Assembly (NCBI GenBank): GCA_015039365.1
Contig: WION01000584.1
Location: forward strand, 1 to 30,948
DNA: 30,948 bases
Reading direction: 5' to 3'
DNA from: Amanita rubescens
Taxonomy: Eukaryota > Basidiomycota > Agaricomycetes > Agaricales > Amanitaceae
The notes under the pieces were generated by a model. That model worked only from the letters and a program-made list of their open reading frames with translations. It was not told the DNA's origin and did no database searches. Position numbers and translations under genes: made by a program. Of this stretch, positions 21,590 to 30,948 are shown piece after piece. Position 1 is the first letter of the stretch. The number at the start of each line of letters is the position of its first letter.

Positions 21590-22524
21590 CACTTTCTTCC
21601 AGTCGTACGCTATACAAGCCAATTCGCGCATCAGTGACTGATTATCCCTCCCCGGTACGTCGCGATCGACTACTTATGATCCGAGTGGAATAACTAGGGA
21701 CTTGCCAATGGTAGAATGACCCCGCATCTTACGGTTAATGAACCTTGGGATACCCGAGCAAAATTATCTGAGCTCCATCTCCGAAACGGGCGGTTTGCGA
21801 ACCAACCAACGAGTGAGTACATAAGTTAGCAAAATTTAAGCCTAATGAATGTAAATGGGGACAGTCAGACCGGCCGTGCGTCCAGGTAACATCAAGCGAA
21901 GCAAACGTTAGCCACAGCCACAGGACGTTGACAGCGGTCTTGCAGTCTCAATTTCATCAAAACGAGGATGGCGTACGCAGTGTTTTCTGTACCCTATAAT
22001 ACAATTCTTTTCCTCTTCGAATTGGCTACGGAATTTGTGCGCCCTCAAGGCAATGAGCTTCATGCAAATACAACATGCAAATATACCCAAAAAGGGAGTT
22101 GAACGGAACGAGGCGAGTTTTAAATGATATTTTATATATATTTGAAGAAATTGGTAGAGATAGGCGGACAGGTATTGGACCCTGCCGAGCGAATGTCAAA
22201 CAATCGCGAGGAACAGATGCATCCACAAAGGCTTGAAGAACCTGATGCACGTGTCCTAGTGCCACGCTCCCGTGATCTAAGCCTTTTGTTCGGCTAGCGC
22301 GCGCCGTGCGGTGGCATCAACCTCAGAAAACTGGCAATAGTTTATTGCTTCCCCCCTTACCCCGCGTCTTCCTGTTATAATCATCCTTGGCTACTTTCTT
22401 ACGTTTGTATCCCTCGGTTCGTACGAATCAACGTGAATCCGACCACAAAAAATACAAGGCTAGGCACCAAGCTTACGCATGGTTCAAGAACCGGCGTTTG
22501 GACATCCCCTGATTCCCCAGCAGG
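21590..22524 (+). repeat. Upstream flank of the 22842 gene
   Basis: It is the close relative of 18980-19720. Landmarks are CCAGTCGTACGCTATACAAG near 21599, GACAGCGGTCTTGCAGTCTC near 21931, GGACCCTGCCGAGCGAATGT near 22176, GGCTAGGCACCAAGC near 22459 and GTTTGGACATCCCCTGATTC near 22496. No coding region is kept between the copies. Confidence 0.65.
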
Positions 22525-22781
22525 AATGGTGAGCGGTCAGGGCAACTTAACGTAACATTTTCAGCCACATAACGTGTAGGTCTTGAATGATGAAGCCAAG
22601 ACGAAGATCGAGTGACTTGGTGAAACATACCACAGGGCGGATCCCATGCGCAAACAACGGGGTTTACTGGTTTGTTGAGTACGAGGTCAAGAAACGATAT
22701 GGAGGCGTTCCTGTGTCCAATACGAGTGGTGAGCGGCCAGGGCGTCAGAATAGCAGAAACATAAACACTGGAGGTATTTAA
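22525..22781 (+). promoter_or_regulatory. Array promoter of the 22842 gene
   Basis: The outer element is at 22525-22543 (GAATGGTGAGCGGTCAGGGC type), followed by TTAACGTAAC. The inner element is at 22724-22743 (GAGTGGTGAGCGGCCAGGGC) and the TATTTAA box at 22775-22781, 67 bases before the ATG. Confidence 0.7.
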
Positions 22782-22841
22782 CCTGGCGCGTACGAAGCCA
22801 ACCTCAGACTCACGTCCTCAGATACAAGTCTTACGATCGAA

Positions 22842-23366
22842 ATGCACTTCTCTTCGCTCATCCTCGCTCTCACCGCTGTTTCTGCTGCCTCGGCCGCCAC
22901 GGTGGCTAAGAGAAGCTTCTTCTATCCGACTTTCCTGAACCTCAATGGAGCCACTGAGGCCTCCGACTATCTCACTTATAAGCTCGTCCCAACTATCTAC
23001 GGTAAGATGCTGGCAGTATATTCTTTCGGCCGATGTTGATTCGTGATTGTAGATTGTTTCACGGCTTGCAATGGGGTCACCGGCTGCAACTTTGTCAACA
23101 GTAAGCCAATTCCTACTTAGAAATAAGTACGATTCTGAATTTCTTTTAGCTTACCATGATGTTAATGGCAAGGTCCGCTTTCTTTACTTTTTTTGTTCAA
23201 GGCGACGCGTTCTAATGGATTTGCACAGAATGGCAGCCCGGAACTTACTTGCTCTATGTACAAGACGTGCCATTATTCTAACACCGCCATCAACAAAGGT
23301 GGCCAGACTCAACCCTCTGGACTTCTTGACTACATCACTGAGAGCGATGGTTGGTGCAAGTATTAA
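22842..23366 (+). CDS. Small secreted cysteine-rich protein, intact, with KR site
   Basis: Exons 22842-23001, 23053-23100, 23150-23172 and 23229-23366 give 122 residues. The signal peptide MHFSSLILALTAVSAASA is followed by ATVAKRS, a Kex2-like site, and then FFYPTFLNLNGATEASDY. Downstream parts are DCFTACNGVTGCNFVN, TYHDVNGK, NGSPELTCSMYKTCHYSNT and an end in SDGWCKY. It is the nearest relative of the 20024 gene; they share upstream and downstream flanks and probably arose by one tandem copying of the whole unit. Function unknown. Confidence 0.9.
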
Positions 23367-24664
23367 ATGGGATCTAGGGTTTCATGATGTTGTGTAGTCC
23401 TACGCACTTTGTCCAAGTTTGTCGTTCGTGAATTCGCTATTACCAATGACTATGCATGTGTCCGAGTAAAACGGAGTGTTTTTTGAGTTGGGCTTTGAAC
23501 TTCAGTGCGCCATGCTCATACAAGGTCTTAAACCTGTGACTAAACAGCCTTAGCAGGATTGGTTCTCCGAACCTAGTCGTCTGAGTCAACAAAAGCGTGT
23601 CCTGCAGCAAACTCTTTCCTAACTTGACCAATTCATCGTTTCTAAATGCGTCACGCGCACTGTTTGACTGATTTCGTTAGTGTATATGTAAAGTTGTATG
23701 TCGAAGGCTACTTAGTAATGACGCAAGGTAGATAGAGATTTGTTCTACAACTCGGACTTATATGTACATCATAAATTATTGGACTGCCTCGAAGACCTAT
23801 TGTTGGACGACGTCAATGTTTATTTGCACACTTAGTTCGGGAATCAGGGAGATCGCAGACAAATCATGGTTCAGTCCGAGACATTTCGAAAATTCTGCAC
23901 GTTCTCACAGAAGCGATGTGGTACGGAAAAGGTAATTGAATAAATGATGGTACACTAACGAGAAGAGCGCCGCAGCGCTGGTAAACTGGGCGCCTTCCAG
24001 CTGTATTTTGGCATGTTTCCCTATAAATACAATTATGTAATCCGGAAAAGCCCGTAAATGAACCTTCCACGTCGACCGTCGTCGTGTTATTTCGGCGACG
24101 AACTTCGCTCCCTCTGAACCCTACTATCTATCTATGTCATTTGAGTACCTGGTTCCACAGTTATGTTCTGCGTCTGGCCAAGTGTATGTCATCACAGGAA
24201 TGTACGTACCCAAGCCAAGAGCCAAGACTCCGGATATGTGGCTCAGCGGTCAATTGATTCAATCCTTCCCAGTGGGCCTTACCGTCTCGAATGAAATGAA
24301 GAAAGCGATGTTCGGAAGAAATTGAAAGCGGTCGTACTGAATAACTACGTGACAATGAGAGGCACATCTCCAGGTGACACAGGGTAACCTATATTATCCT
24401 CATCGGATCAGACAGTGCGTGTCTGAGTGTGCCGCTCCATTGCACCGCACTGTTTCCCCTTCACGTGCGTTTTCCCGAAGTTATAATTATTTCTACCCCG
24501 TTTTCTTACGCCTTTGATCCTCGGTTGATATCAATCCAGGGGAGAAATGGGCGACAATGATCGCGGACAAAGAAACTTCGTACGGCACTTGTAATCTGTT
24601 AGGCACGAAGCTTGCATACAGTTCAAATAGAAACGACCTTTAAAGATTCATGGCACCCCGATAC
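23367..24664. other. Flank between the 22842 and 24976 genes, with a unique insert
   Basis: The start is the downstream flank (CAAGTTTGTCGTTCGTGAATTC near 23413). From about 23690 to 24390 the sequence has no relative that I can see in the window. It holds a 63-codon frame from a true ATG at 24134 to 24325 with no known motif. From about 24390 the upstream flank of the next gene begins (AAGTTATAATTATTTC near 24479, GATCCTCGGTTGATATCAAT near 24516, TAGGCACGAAGCTTGCA near 24600). Confidence 0.45.
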
Positions 24665-24912
24665 GAGTGGTGAGCGGTCAGGGGAGCTTAACGTCACAAT
24701 CTCCGCTACGTCACCGGTGCATCATTCACTGAGGATGGAAGATCCAGGTGTTTTGGAATGCAGCACGACGCAGACAAAACGGGACTCGCAGATTCGTTGC
24801 GCGCGGCTTTCACATGTTCAAGGGACGATAGTTATATGTTCCTAATTCTCCATACAAGTGGTGAGCGGCCAGGGTGTCACAACAGAAGAACATAAACAAC
24901 AGAGGTATTTAA
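24665..24912 (+). promoter_or_regulatory. Array promoter of the 24976 gene
   Basis: The outer element is at 24665-24684 (GAGTGGTGAGCGGTCAGGGG), followed by CTTAACGTCACAA and CTACGTCAC. The inner element is at 24856-24874 and the TATTTAA box at 24906-24912, 70 bases before the ATG. Confidence 0.68.
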
Positions 24913-24975
24913 CCTGGCGCGTACGAAGTTAACCTCAGACTCGAGTCTTCAGATACTACTAGTCTTACCATCGCA

Positions 24976-25480
24976 ATGCACTTCTCTTCGCTCCTCCTCA
25001 CTCTCACCGCTGCTACTGCGGCATCGGCCTTCTACTATCCCACTTTCCTCAATCTCAACGGAGCTACCGAGGCTTCTGATTATCTCACTTATAAGCTCGT
25101 CCCAACTATCTATGGTGAGGGTGCTGGCTATACATACTTTCGCTCGATGTTTATTCGTGATTGTAGATTGTTTCCTCGCTTGCAATGGAGTCACCGGCTG
25201 CAACTTTGTCAACAGTAAGCCAATTCCCACTTAGAAATAAGTATGATACTAAATTTCCCTTAGCTTACCACGACGTCAATGGCAAGGTCGGCTTTCTTTA
25301 CTTTTTTTGTTCAAGTCGACGTGTTCTAATGGATTTGCACAGAATGGCAGCCCGGAACTTACTTGCTCCATGTACAAGACATGCCACTATTCTAACACTG
25401 CTATCAACAAGGGTGGCCAGACGCAGCCTTCCGGACTTCTTGACTACATCACCGAGAGCGATGGTTGGTGCAAGTATTAA
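24976..25480 (+). CDS. Small secreted cysteine-rich protein, intact, no KR propeptide
   Basis: Exons 24976-25114, 25167-25214, 25264-25286 and 25343-25480 give 115 residues. Like the 17505-18008 gene it lacks the seven-residue KR segment: MHFSSLLLTLTAATAASA runs into FYYPTFLNLNG. It has DCFLACNGVTGCNFVN, which mixes features of the 18008 group (FL) and the 20024 group (NGVTGCN), so it may be a product of exchange between paralogues. The first intron uses GTGAGG instead of GTAAGG and is 52 bases instead of 51. The remaining parts are TYHDVNGK, NGSPELTCSMYKTCHYSNT and an end in SDGWCKY. Probably secreted; function unknown. Confidence 0.88.
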
Positions 25481-27510
25481 ACGAGGCGATGGGCGATTCC
25501 ATGTATTGATGTCGTGTACTTTTACGCCTTGAAAAGGTTTTTCTTGTTGTGCTAGTTGGGTTTCGTGATTCGTGCAATTTCAGTGTACTCTTGTTCGTAT
25601 TCCAATGATGACGCATGATCAAAGGACAAGAAATGAATGTGTCGGACGTTCAAGCCCGCCTTCAACTCCTTACTGTCCATTGAGCTATCGGACAAGCTTT
25701 TCGTGTGCTACATCATACTATTCAGACGGATCAAACCAATAATGCTGCATATCGGTGTGGCGTTAAAGGGGTGTGGAGTTGTGAATGCTTTGTCCGGCTA
25801 TTTCGGGTTTTGATTCGGAAACATATGCCCATTTATCTAATCGTAACGCCTTTCCTTCATATACGCTGATGCGTCGACGTCGCACCTCGGTTTCAAGTTC
25901 ATCCCGGATTGCTCACACTAGGCGGTAATGTGCGCATCGACCTGAGTGCCGCGGGAGGACATGAAAGTGAGTTCATTATGGAAAGATTGTTACCAAAATT
26001 CGGCGCGACGAACCGGGGACAGAAAGAGTTATTTATGAAACAATAGAGTACTCCCTGCCGGTGAGTACTCGCAAGTCTGCTGAAATCGTGAGTAGCCTAA
26101 TCTCATGTGTTACGCTCATGCTGCTTTGCCGAATATTGGCAATCTTCGGAGCATCCATTATCCCACACGCTCTGGCAGTATGTCATCGTGGACCGCGATC
26201 TTGATTTCCGGCCATCAGCGTTAGCAGTGACATTTCCTTGGGAACCATAGTGACGTATAACCTTTCCTTCGGTCACGAAAACCCTGAAGCTATTTAAATA
26301 AGCTACATTCCCTGTATATTATTAAGTTACTAACTGTTAACAGTAAATAGTGATGACCCACGTTTGTTGACACCGAAATTGGGTAATCGTCTGTCAGATG
26401 ATGCGGCATATTGTTCGATCTGTCACCTGCACAAACTACTTCAGAAAGAAGATGGCTGCGACAGAATACGATTGTTGACGTTGAGGCATCGCTGCATGTC
26501 GATCTTCAGGGTACGCTCACCTAAGGCAGGCGCTCCATCATAAACGGCTGCTGGTCTCCACGTCACCTTGATTTTTGACATCCTGATTCTCTGGTGAGCA
26601 TGATTGACACGAATTTCGGTGTCAAAATTTTTGCGTCACTGCGGAAGGGGTTTTTACAGCAATTTTTCCTGATCAGAGCATTTAAGGAAGAGAAGAGGGT
26701 GACCTTACTGTCGAGAAGAAGGCTGGGGCGTGGGAGGATATATATCTACTTCAAGATGACCGGCAAATTGAACAGGGTTTGCTTGGCACCCTGGTCACAT
26801 TTCCGCTCTGAGATGTCGACTGGAATTGTCTTCCTCGTTTCGATCTTCCACATCACCATGACGAATACCTCGTCTGCGTTCAATATTGACACCGTCGCCT
26901 CGCTTGTGACATGTCACTATCCTGCGCCGACGTGCACACGTCGTTCTGCATCATCTTCAGTCACCCATTTCGATTTCAACTCCTTGTACCCTTGAAGTGG
27001 TTGGTTCACTAACCTGCTTCTCGACTGGCACGTTTGGGAACCGTGACGCGTAACCGGGTGGTTTCGTGCGTGACGCGTGACGGACAGCGGCATCGCCTCC
27101 GACAAAACTCAAGTCAGCCCTTCATGCTAGCATGCTCTTCCAACGGCAATCTTGCTCTCTCCGGATCTTAGTATATTATCTGCGTTACAGACTGCTCAAT
27201 CTACATGGTCCCCCTGCCATATTCTGGGTGTGATCAAGTACTACATACTATTTCACGACCTGGCAACGGCGACTCGACAACCAATACTGCCAAGTTTGCT
27301 GGAACCACTCCAAGAAGCTGACGTCTCACTCCGCAAGAAATGAGTACCGAACTACTGCCAGAGGAAATCGACAACCGTCTTGGCGCTGTCCCGCCGGCGT
27401 TTGATCCTCGGTTGATTTCAATCAAGGCAAATATGTCCAAAATGGTTGCAGAGAATGGAATTTCGAAACTTGTTATCTGTAAGGTACATAAATTAGTGGC
27501 TCCCCAATAA
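25481..27510. other. Long flank between the 24976 and 27826 genes; no gene confirmed
   Basis: The left part is a downstream flank related to 6741-7235, with ACGGATCAAACC near 25730, GGCGTTAAAGGGG near 25760, GCGTCGACGTCGCACCTCGG near 25872 and GGAGGACATGAAAGTGAG near 25955. An AGCTATTTAAATAAGCT near-palindrome is at 26288-26304. Near 26578 a CATCCTGATTCTCTGGTGAGC stretch recalls the orphan unit at 11001. GATCCTCGGTTGATTTCAAT near 27401 starts the next upstream flank. The frame at 26594-26995 starts at GTG and has no domain. Confidence 0.45.
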
Positions 27511-27757
27511 GAGTGGTGAGCGGTCAGGGCAGCCTAACGTCACGATCTTTGATACGTAACCAGTGGGCTTTGAACGATCGTTCATTCAGGAGAGAAGACC
27601 CAGGAGTTTTGAAATGCATGCCAAGGCCGGCAAAACGGGCTTTACAGACTTGAACACATGTTCAGGAAACGACATTTGCATGTTCCTAGCTTTCCGATTT
27701 GAGTGGGGAGCGGTCAGGCAGTCACGACAACAAAACATAAACATTAGAGGTATTTAA
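27511..27757 (+). promoter_or_regulatory. Array promoter of the 27826 gene
   Basis: The outer element at 27511-27530 is the exact consensus, followed by CCTAACGTCACGA and TACGTAAC. The inner element is at 27701-27719 (GAGTGGGGAGCGGTCAGGC). A TATTTAA box at 27751-27757 lies 75 bases before the ATG. Confidence 0.7.
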
Positions 27758-27825
27758 CCTGGTGCGTGCAAGGTCAAACTCAGACTTGCGTCTTCAGATT
27801 CATTCACCTACAGTCTATCTTCGCA

Positions 27826-28350
27826 ATGCACTTCTCTTCGCTCATCCTCGCTCTCTCCGCTGTTTCTGCTGCCTCGGCGGCCACGGTGGCAAAGAGGAGC
27901 TTCTACTATCCCACTTTCCTCAATCTCAACGGAGCTACTGAGGCTTCCGACTATCTCACCTATACACTCGTCCCAACCATCTATGGTAAGGTGCTCTCCG
28001 TATCTTCTTTCACTCGATGTTTATTCGTGATTGTAGATTGTTTCCTCAAGTGCAATGCTGTCGCTGGCTGCAACTTCGTCAACAGTAAGCCAATTCCCAC
28101 TTGGAAATATGTATGATACTAAATTTCTTTTAGCTTACCACGATGTCAATGGCAAGGTCAGCTGTCTTTCCGTTTTTTGTCCAAGTCGACGCGTTCTGAC
28201 GGATTTGCACAGAATGGCAGCCCGGATCTTACTTGCTCTATGTACAAGACATGCCACTATTCTAACACTGCTATCAACAAGGGTGGCCAGACGCAACCTT
28301 CTGGACTTCTTGACTACATCACCGAGAGCGACGGTTGGTGCAAGTATTAA
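27826..28350 (+). CDS. Small secreted cysteine-rich protein, intact, with KR site
   Basis: Exons 27826-27985, 28037-28084, 28134-28156 and 28213-28350 give 122 residues. I chose the ATG at 27826 because MHFSSLILAL begins every family member, although the frame is open further upstream. The signal peptide (ending AASA) is followed by ATVAKRS and FYYPTFLNLNG. The cysteine exon DCFLKCNAVAGCNFVN equals that of the 6234 and 18008 copies, while the N-terminus is of the 22842 type, again suggesting mosaic origin. The end is NGSPDLTCSMYKTCHYSNT through SDGWCKY. Function unknown; probably secreted. Confidence 0.9.
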
Positions 28351-28899
28351 ACGAGGCAATGGGCGTTTCGATGTGTTGATGTCATGTAGTCTTACGAGAT
28401 CATTCGAAAGTTTGTTGTACTAGTACGGTTTCGTGATTCGTGCAATTCCAATGTCCTGTTCCTGTTTCATTCATGATGCGTGGGTTTGAGGGCTAGAAAT
28501 GAATGAGTAGGAGTCATCCGACGTTCAAATTAACCCTAGGCCGCTGTAAGGGCTCATCTCGGTTAGGTTCGGATAAGTAAAACGGGTCCATCACCTGCTG
28601 CACGGATCAAAATCGCCATGCTACATCTCGGATGGTGTTAAAGGGGATGGAGTTATGAATAAGTTCGTGCCAAACCTTTCTGCAAAGCATTTATTATAAA
28701 TAGCACTAATAGGAACTCAGCGTATTCCCTCTGTGGCGTCCGTAATTCGCGCTGCCTGTGATGTGTCGCTATCATGGGCTGACGTGCATGGGTTGTGGGA
28801 ACATCGTCGTCCGCATCACCAGCGGTCAATTATCACACATTCTGTTTTTGACCGTTATAAGTCGACACAAGAAACTTCGCTTCGAGCAAAATTCAAAGA
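28351..28899. other. Downstream flank of the 27826 gene; no gene seen
   Basis: The conserved flank motifs are CTCGGTTAGGTTCGG near 28558, GCACGGATCAAAATC near 28600 and GGTGTTAAAGGGG near 28633. A stretch near 28755 (GATGTGTCGCTATCATGGGCTGACGTGC in part) resembles 26905-26935. No open frame of note. Confidence 0.5.
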
Positions 28900-29874
28900 A
28901 ATAAAGTAATTGCCCTCGGGATCAGATCCATCATCCCAACTCTCTGACAACCCTCACAGCTTCTCCTCATCGATTACCCCATCCGTTATCTTAAAAAAAA
29001 AATCCCATCACTGGCGCCCTCCGGGCCGACTGTGATATTCACTTCTAGTCGATAACCATCACTCCACTTTGAGCTCGTTTGTTGATCGACACCTCCTTCT
29101 GTGCGATGACCAAGGCTGAGTGCAGATGGAAGCGACTGACCCCAGTCAGCTCGGCGGCCCATGCTCCGATCGGACTGAAGCCACTGCTACATTTAATCTC
29201 ATCAGTAAGTTCAGTCGACGTTCAATATCTATCGCTACTTTTGATCAGACACCGGGTACCAAGTAAGCGGTGGACCGACGAAGATTCTCACGACAGTATT
29301 TATATTTACTTCGACTGGAAAATATCTACAGAATGGATCTGACACGTATTGGACCTTATTCAGTGCTGTAAGAAAGCAAAGCAGACGTGAGGCACGCCCT
29401 CAAGACGTTGACAGCAGACTTGAGATCGAATTTGAGCTTCTTCCGCGTATGTTCATGCAAATACAATATACCCAAAAGGGAAAGTGAACAAAATTAGATT
29501 CGTATGTAAGTTTCTCTAATTGGAAACAGCTGAGATACATTAAACCTTCTTAAGTGAGGTAACGTCGGGCACAGAAGATGAGGCACATCTACGACCCAAG
29601 AAGTTGGGAGCGGTTTTATCGTTCCAATCCCACCTGAACGACCCAATGCATGCTCCATAGCCCATTGTTTTGTGCATCGGAACGCCTGTAGAAGATGCTT
29701 GGCTCAAATGTTTACAGTGTTTTTCTTACGAATTTTGTGCTCCGTTAAAATATGAAGGCGGGGAAAAGGCCACGAGGGCCGCATTAATGAAGCTTTGTGA
29801 CAAACCCAAGTTAAGCACGACACTTGCACGTGGTTCAAGAGCTGATATTTAGATATCCCTAAGCTTGCCAATAC

Positions 29875-30053
29875 GAGTGGTGAGCGGTCAGGGCAGGTTA
29901 ACGACACCCACGCTATGTGAGTGGTAGGTTTTGAACGATCGGACAGAGTTCCTACATCCTGCGAAACGTATCACAGCGCCGGCTAATCGTAGCTTCCGAA
30001 CCAGACGGGCACAAACGTCCACATGACCGGGACCTGTCTCTGGGCGGCCAGGA
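29875..30053 (+). promoter_or_regulatory. Decayed array promoter of the 30075 remnant
   Basis: The outer element at 29875-29894 is the exact consensus and is followed by AGGTTAACG. The inner element is reduced to TGGGCGGCCAGG near 30041, and no TATTTAA box remains. Confidence 0.5.
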
Positions 30054-30074
30054 TCTTGCGGCTTGAGACTAACA

Positions 30075-30184
30075 ATGCGCTTCGCTGCTGTCGCATTGGC
30101 TGGAACACCAACGTTTTCGTTGGTCTCAACGCAACAATTGGAGCTCCCGAATATTTCACTTATACACTTACCATCCCAATGTGA
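30075..30184 (+). pseudogene. Secreted-protein family, exon 1 remnant
   Basis: From an ATG at 30075 (ATGCGCTTCGCT) the sequence still resembles a family first exon: GTCTCAACGCAACAATTGGAGCTCCC corresponds in part to the DLNAAIEAS coding stretch of the 9129 copy, and TTTCACTTATACACTTACC to its YLTYTLT part. Part of the signal-peptide stretch is deleted and exons 2-4 are absent. It is the partner of the 9129 pseudogene within the direct duplication. Confidence 0.6.
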
Positions 30185-30948
30185 TGACGTTGTGAATCCG
30201 AGTCGTCGCACGTTCAGGCTCTTGTGCCTGTCATAGGCAAGCTATTAGTTCCCGGACACAGCCCTGCTGCCAAGCCCATTGCAGGGACTACGTAACTTAC
30301 TTGCATATATATATAATGTACCTTACCTGGGGAAGCGAAACGGGTACTTTTCGGCTTTTCACATCACCGCGCAATCGTCCCCGCACGGATCAACGCCACG
30401 CATCGGTATGGTGTTAAAGGGGGGTAAGAGGGTTCAACATGAGGCAAGTCGTGTATGTATTTACTCCCGAATCCGGATTCGGTAACTTATGCTACATCTG
30501 TCCATCGGGATACACGTGCCCTAATCATTGCATCAATGATCATGGCAGATCTAACGCATCAACGATGCTTCAGTTTGACGGCTTCCCAGGAATCACTTTG
30601 TCTTGGTCCTGAGAAAGTGGGAGCGGTGACGAGGCGGATGCTGGTGGGCATGTCATCTGATGGAGGGATATTTGTTGTGCACGGTGATGCAATTCAAATG
30701 GGAGACAAAATGACGTGCTGCTGTCCTGGGGCCGGCGCGAACTTGTCGTTGATCGGAGTCGGGGGACGAGATAAGGACATGTCAGAGTGCGTGGGATATC
30801 GTCCGAGCCGAGGTAGCCCTGCCTTGTCCGACGCCAGGATGGTGACAGAGGTTGTCCATTTCGCACTCTTGTCGACTTTGCATCGACAAGACATGTCAAT
30901 AGGATAAGATGTAGAGGTGCGAAGAATAGAGTTCAATATCAATACCGC

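Larger units (their letters stand above)
28900..30930 (+). repeat. Right copy of the diverged direct duplication (pairs with 7640-10620)
   Basis: It carries the same landmarks in the same order as 7640-10620 but is about 1 kb shorter, mainly because the family gene is reduced to part of its first exon and the region between gene and downstream flank is missing. Open frames at 29079-29342, 29670-29852 and 30455-30907 are not kept in the other copy. Confidence 0.62.

Noticed and set aside
26594..26995. 133-codon frame
   Set aside because: It starts at GTG, has an unusual mixed composition and lies in the flank of a copied unit.
5911..29894. Recurring 20-base element read as a CRISPR-like or satellite array
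   Set aside because: The spacing follows promoters (pairs about 190 bases apart, then about 3 kb), with no unique spacers of even size, so it is a promoter element in copied units.
3332..30184. A transposon as the carrier of the repeated units
   Set aside because: No transposase, reverse transcriptase, terminal inverted repeats or target-site duplications were seen at unit borders; segmental duplication explains the pattern.
30455..30907. Overlapping long frames on both strands near the right edge
   Set aside because: The sister segment at 10.0-10.6 kb does not keep any of these frames, so protein coding is unlikely.

Overview
The window looks like nuclear DNA of a filamentous basidiomycete, probably a mushroom-forming agaricomycete. 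The reasons are very short GT-AG introns (48-59 bases) with fungal branch points, no operon structure, small cysteine-rich secreted proteins with Kex2-like KR sites, and a decayed HNH-nuclease gene of a kind common in mushroom genomes. No tRNA, rRNA, CRISPR array or intact transposon was seen.

The left end (about 0.7-2.4 kb) holds one larger gene. Resolving four exons gives a 500-residue protein with the signature of the oligoadenylate synthetase / CD-NTase nucleotidyltransferase superfamily: a GS motif, a DxD pair, a third acidic residue and an LLALKWW helix. An upstream piece at 1-110 may be the end of another gene.

The rest (about 3.3-30.9 kb) is an expanded array of one family of small secreted proteins. 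I count eleven loci. Six are intact: 14643 (+), 18008 (-), 20024 (+), 22842 (+), 24976 (+) and 27826 (+). Two are broken by a single base in an otherwise good frame (6234 and 11984). Two are frameshifted several times (3863 on the minus strand, 9129 on the plus strand). One is a remnant of exon 1 (30075). Every complete locus has the same four-exon layout: a first exon of 139 or 160 bases, then 48, 23 and 138 or 141 bases. The product has a signal peptide, sometimes a short KR propeptide, and a small domain with six cysteines.

The array grew by copying whole units of about 3 kb. Each unit has a long non-coding upstream flank, a conserved promoter, the gene, and a conserved downstream flank. 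The promoter has two copies of a 20-base element (consensus GAGTGGTGAGCGGTCAGGGC) about 190 bases apart, then a TATTTAA box about 50 bases past the inner copy, then the ATG about 65 bases on. The loci at 6.2 kb and 17.5 kb lie in long inverted arms. The 7.6-10.6 kb and 28.9-30.9 kb segments are diverged direct copies. A decayed HNH-nuclease gene (15.3-16.3 kb, minus strand) interrupts the array.

The points most worth following are the OAS/CD-NTase-like gene, the shared two-element promoter that probably co-regulates the array, and the loss or change of the KR site among the secreted paralogues.
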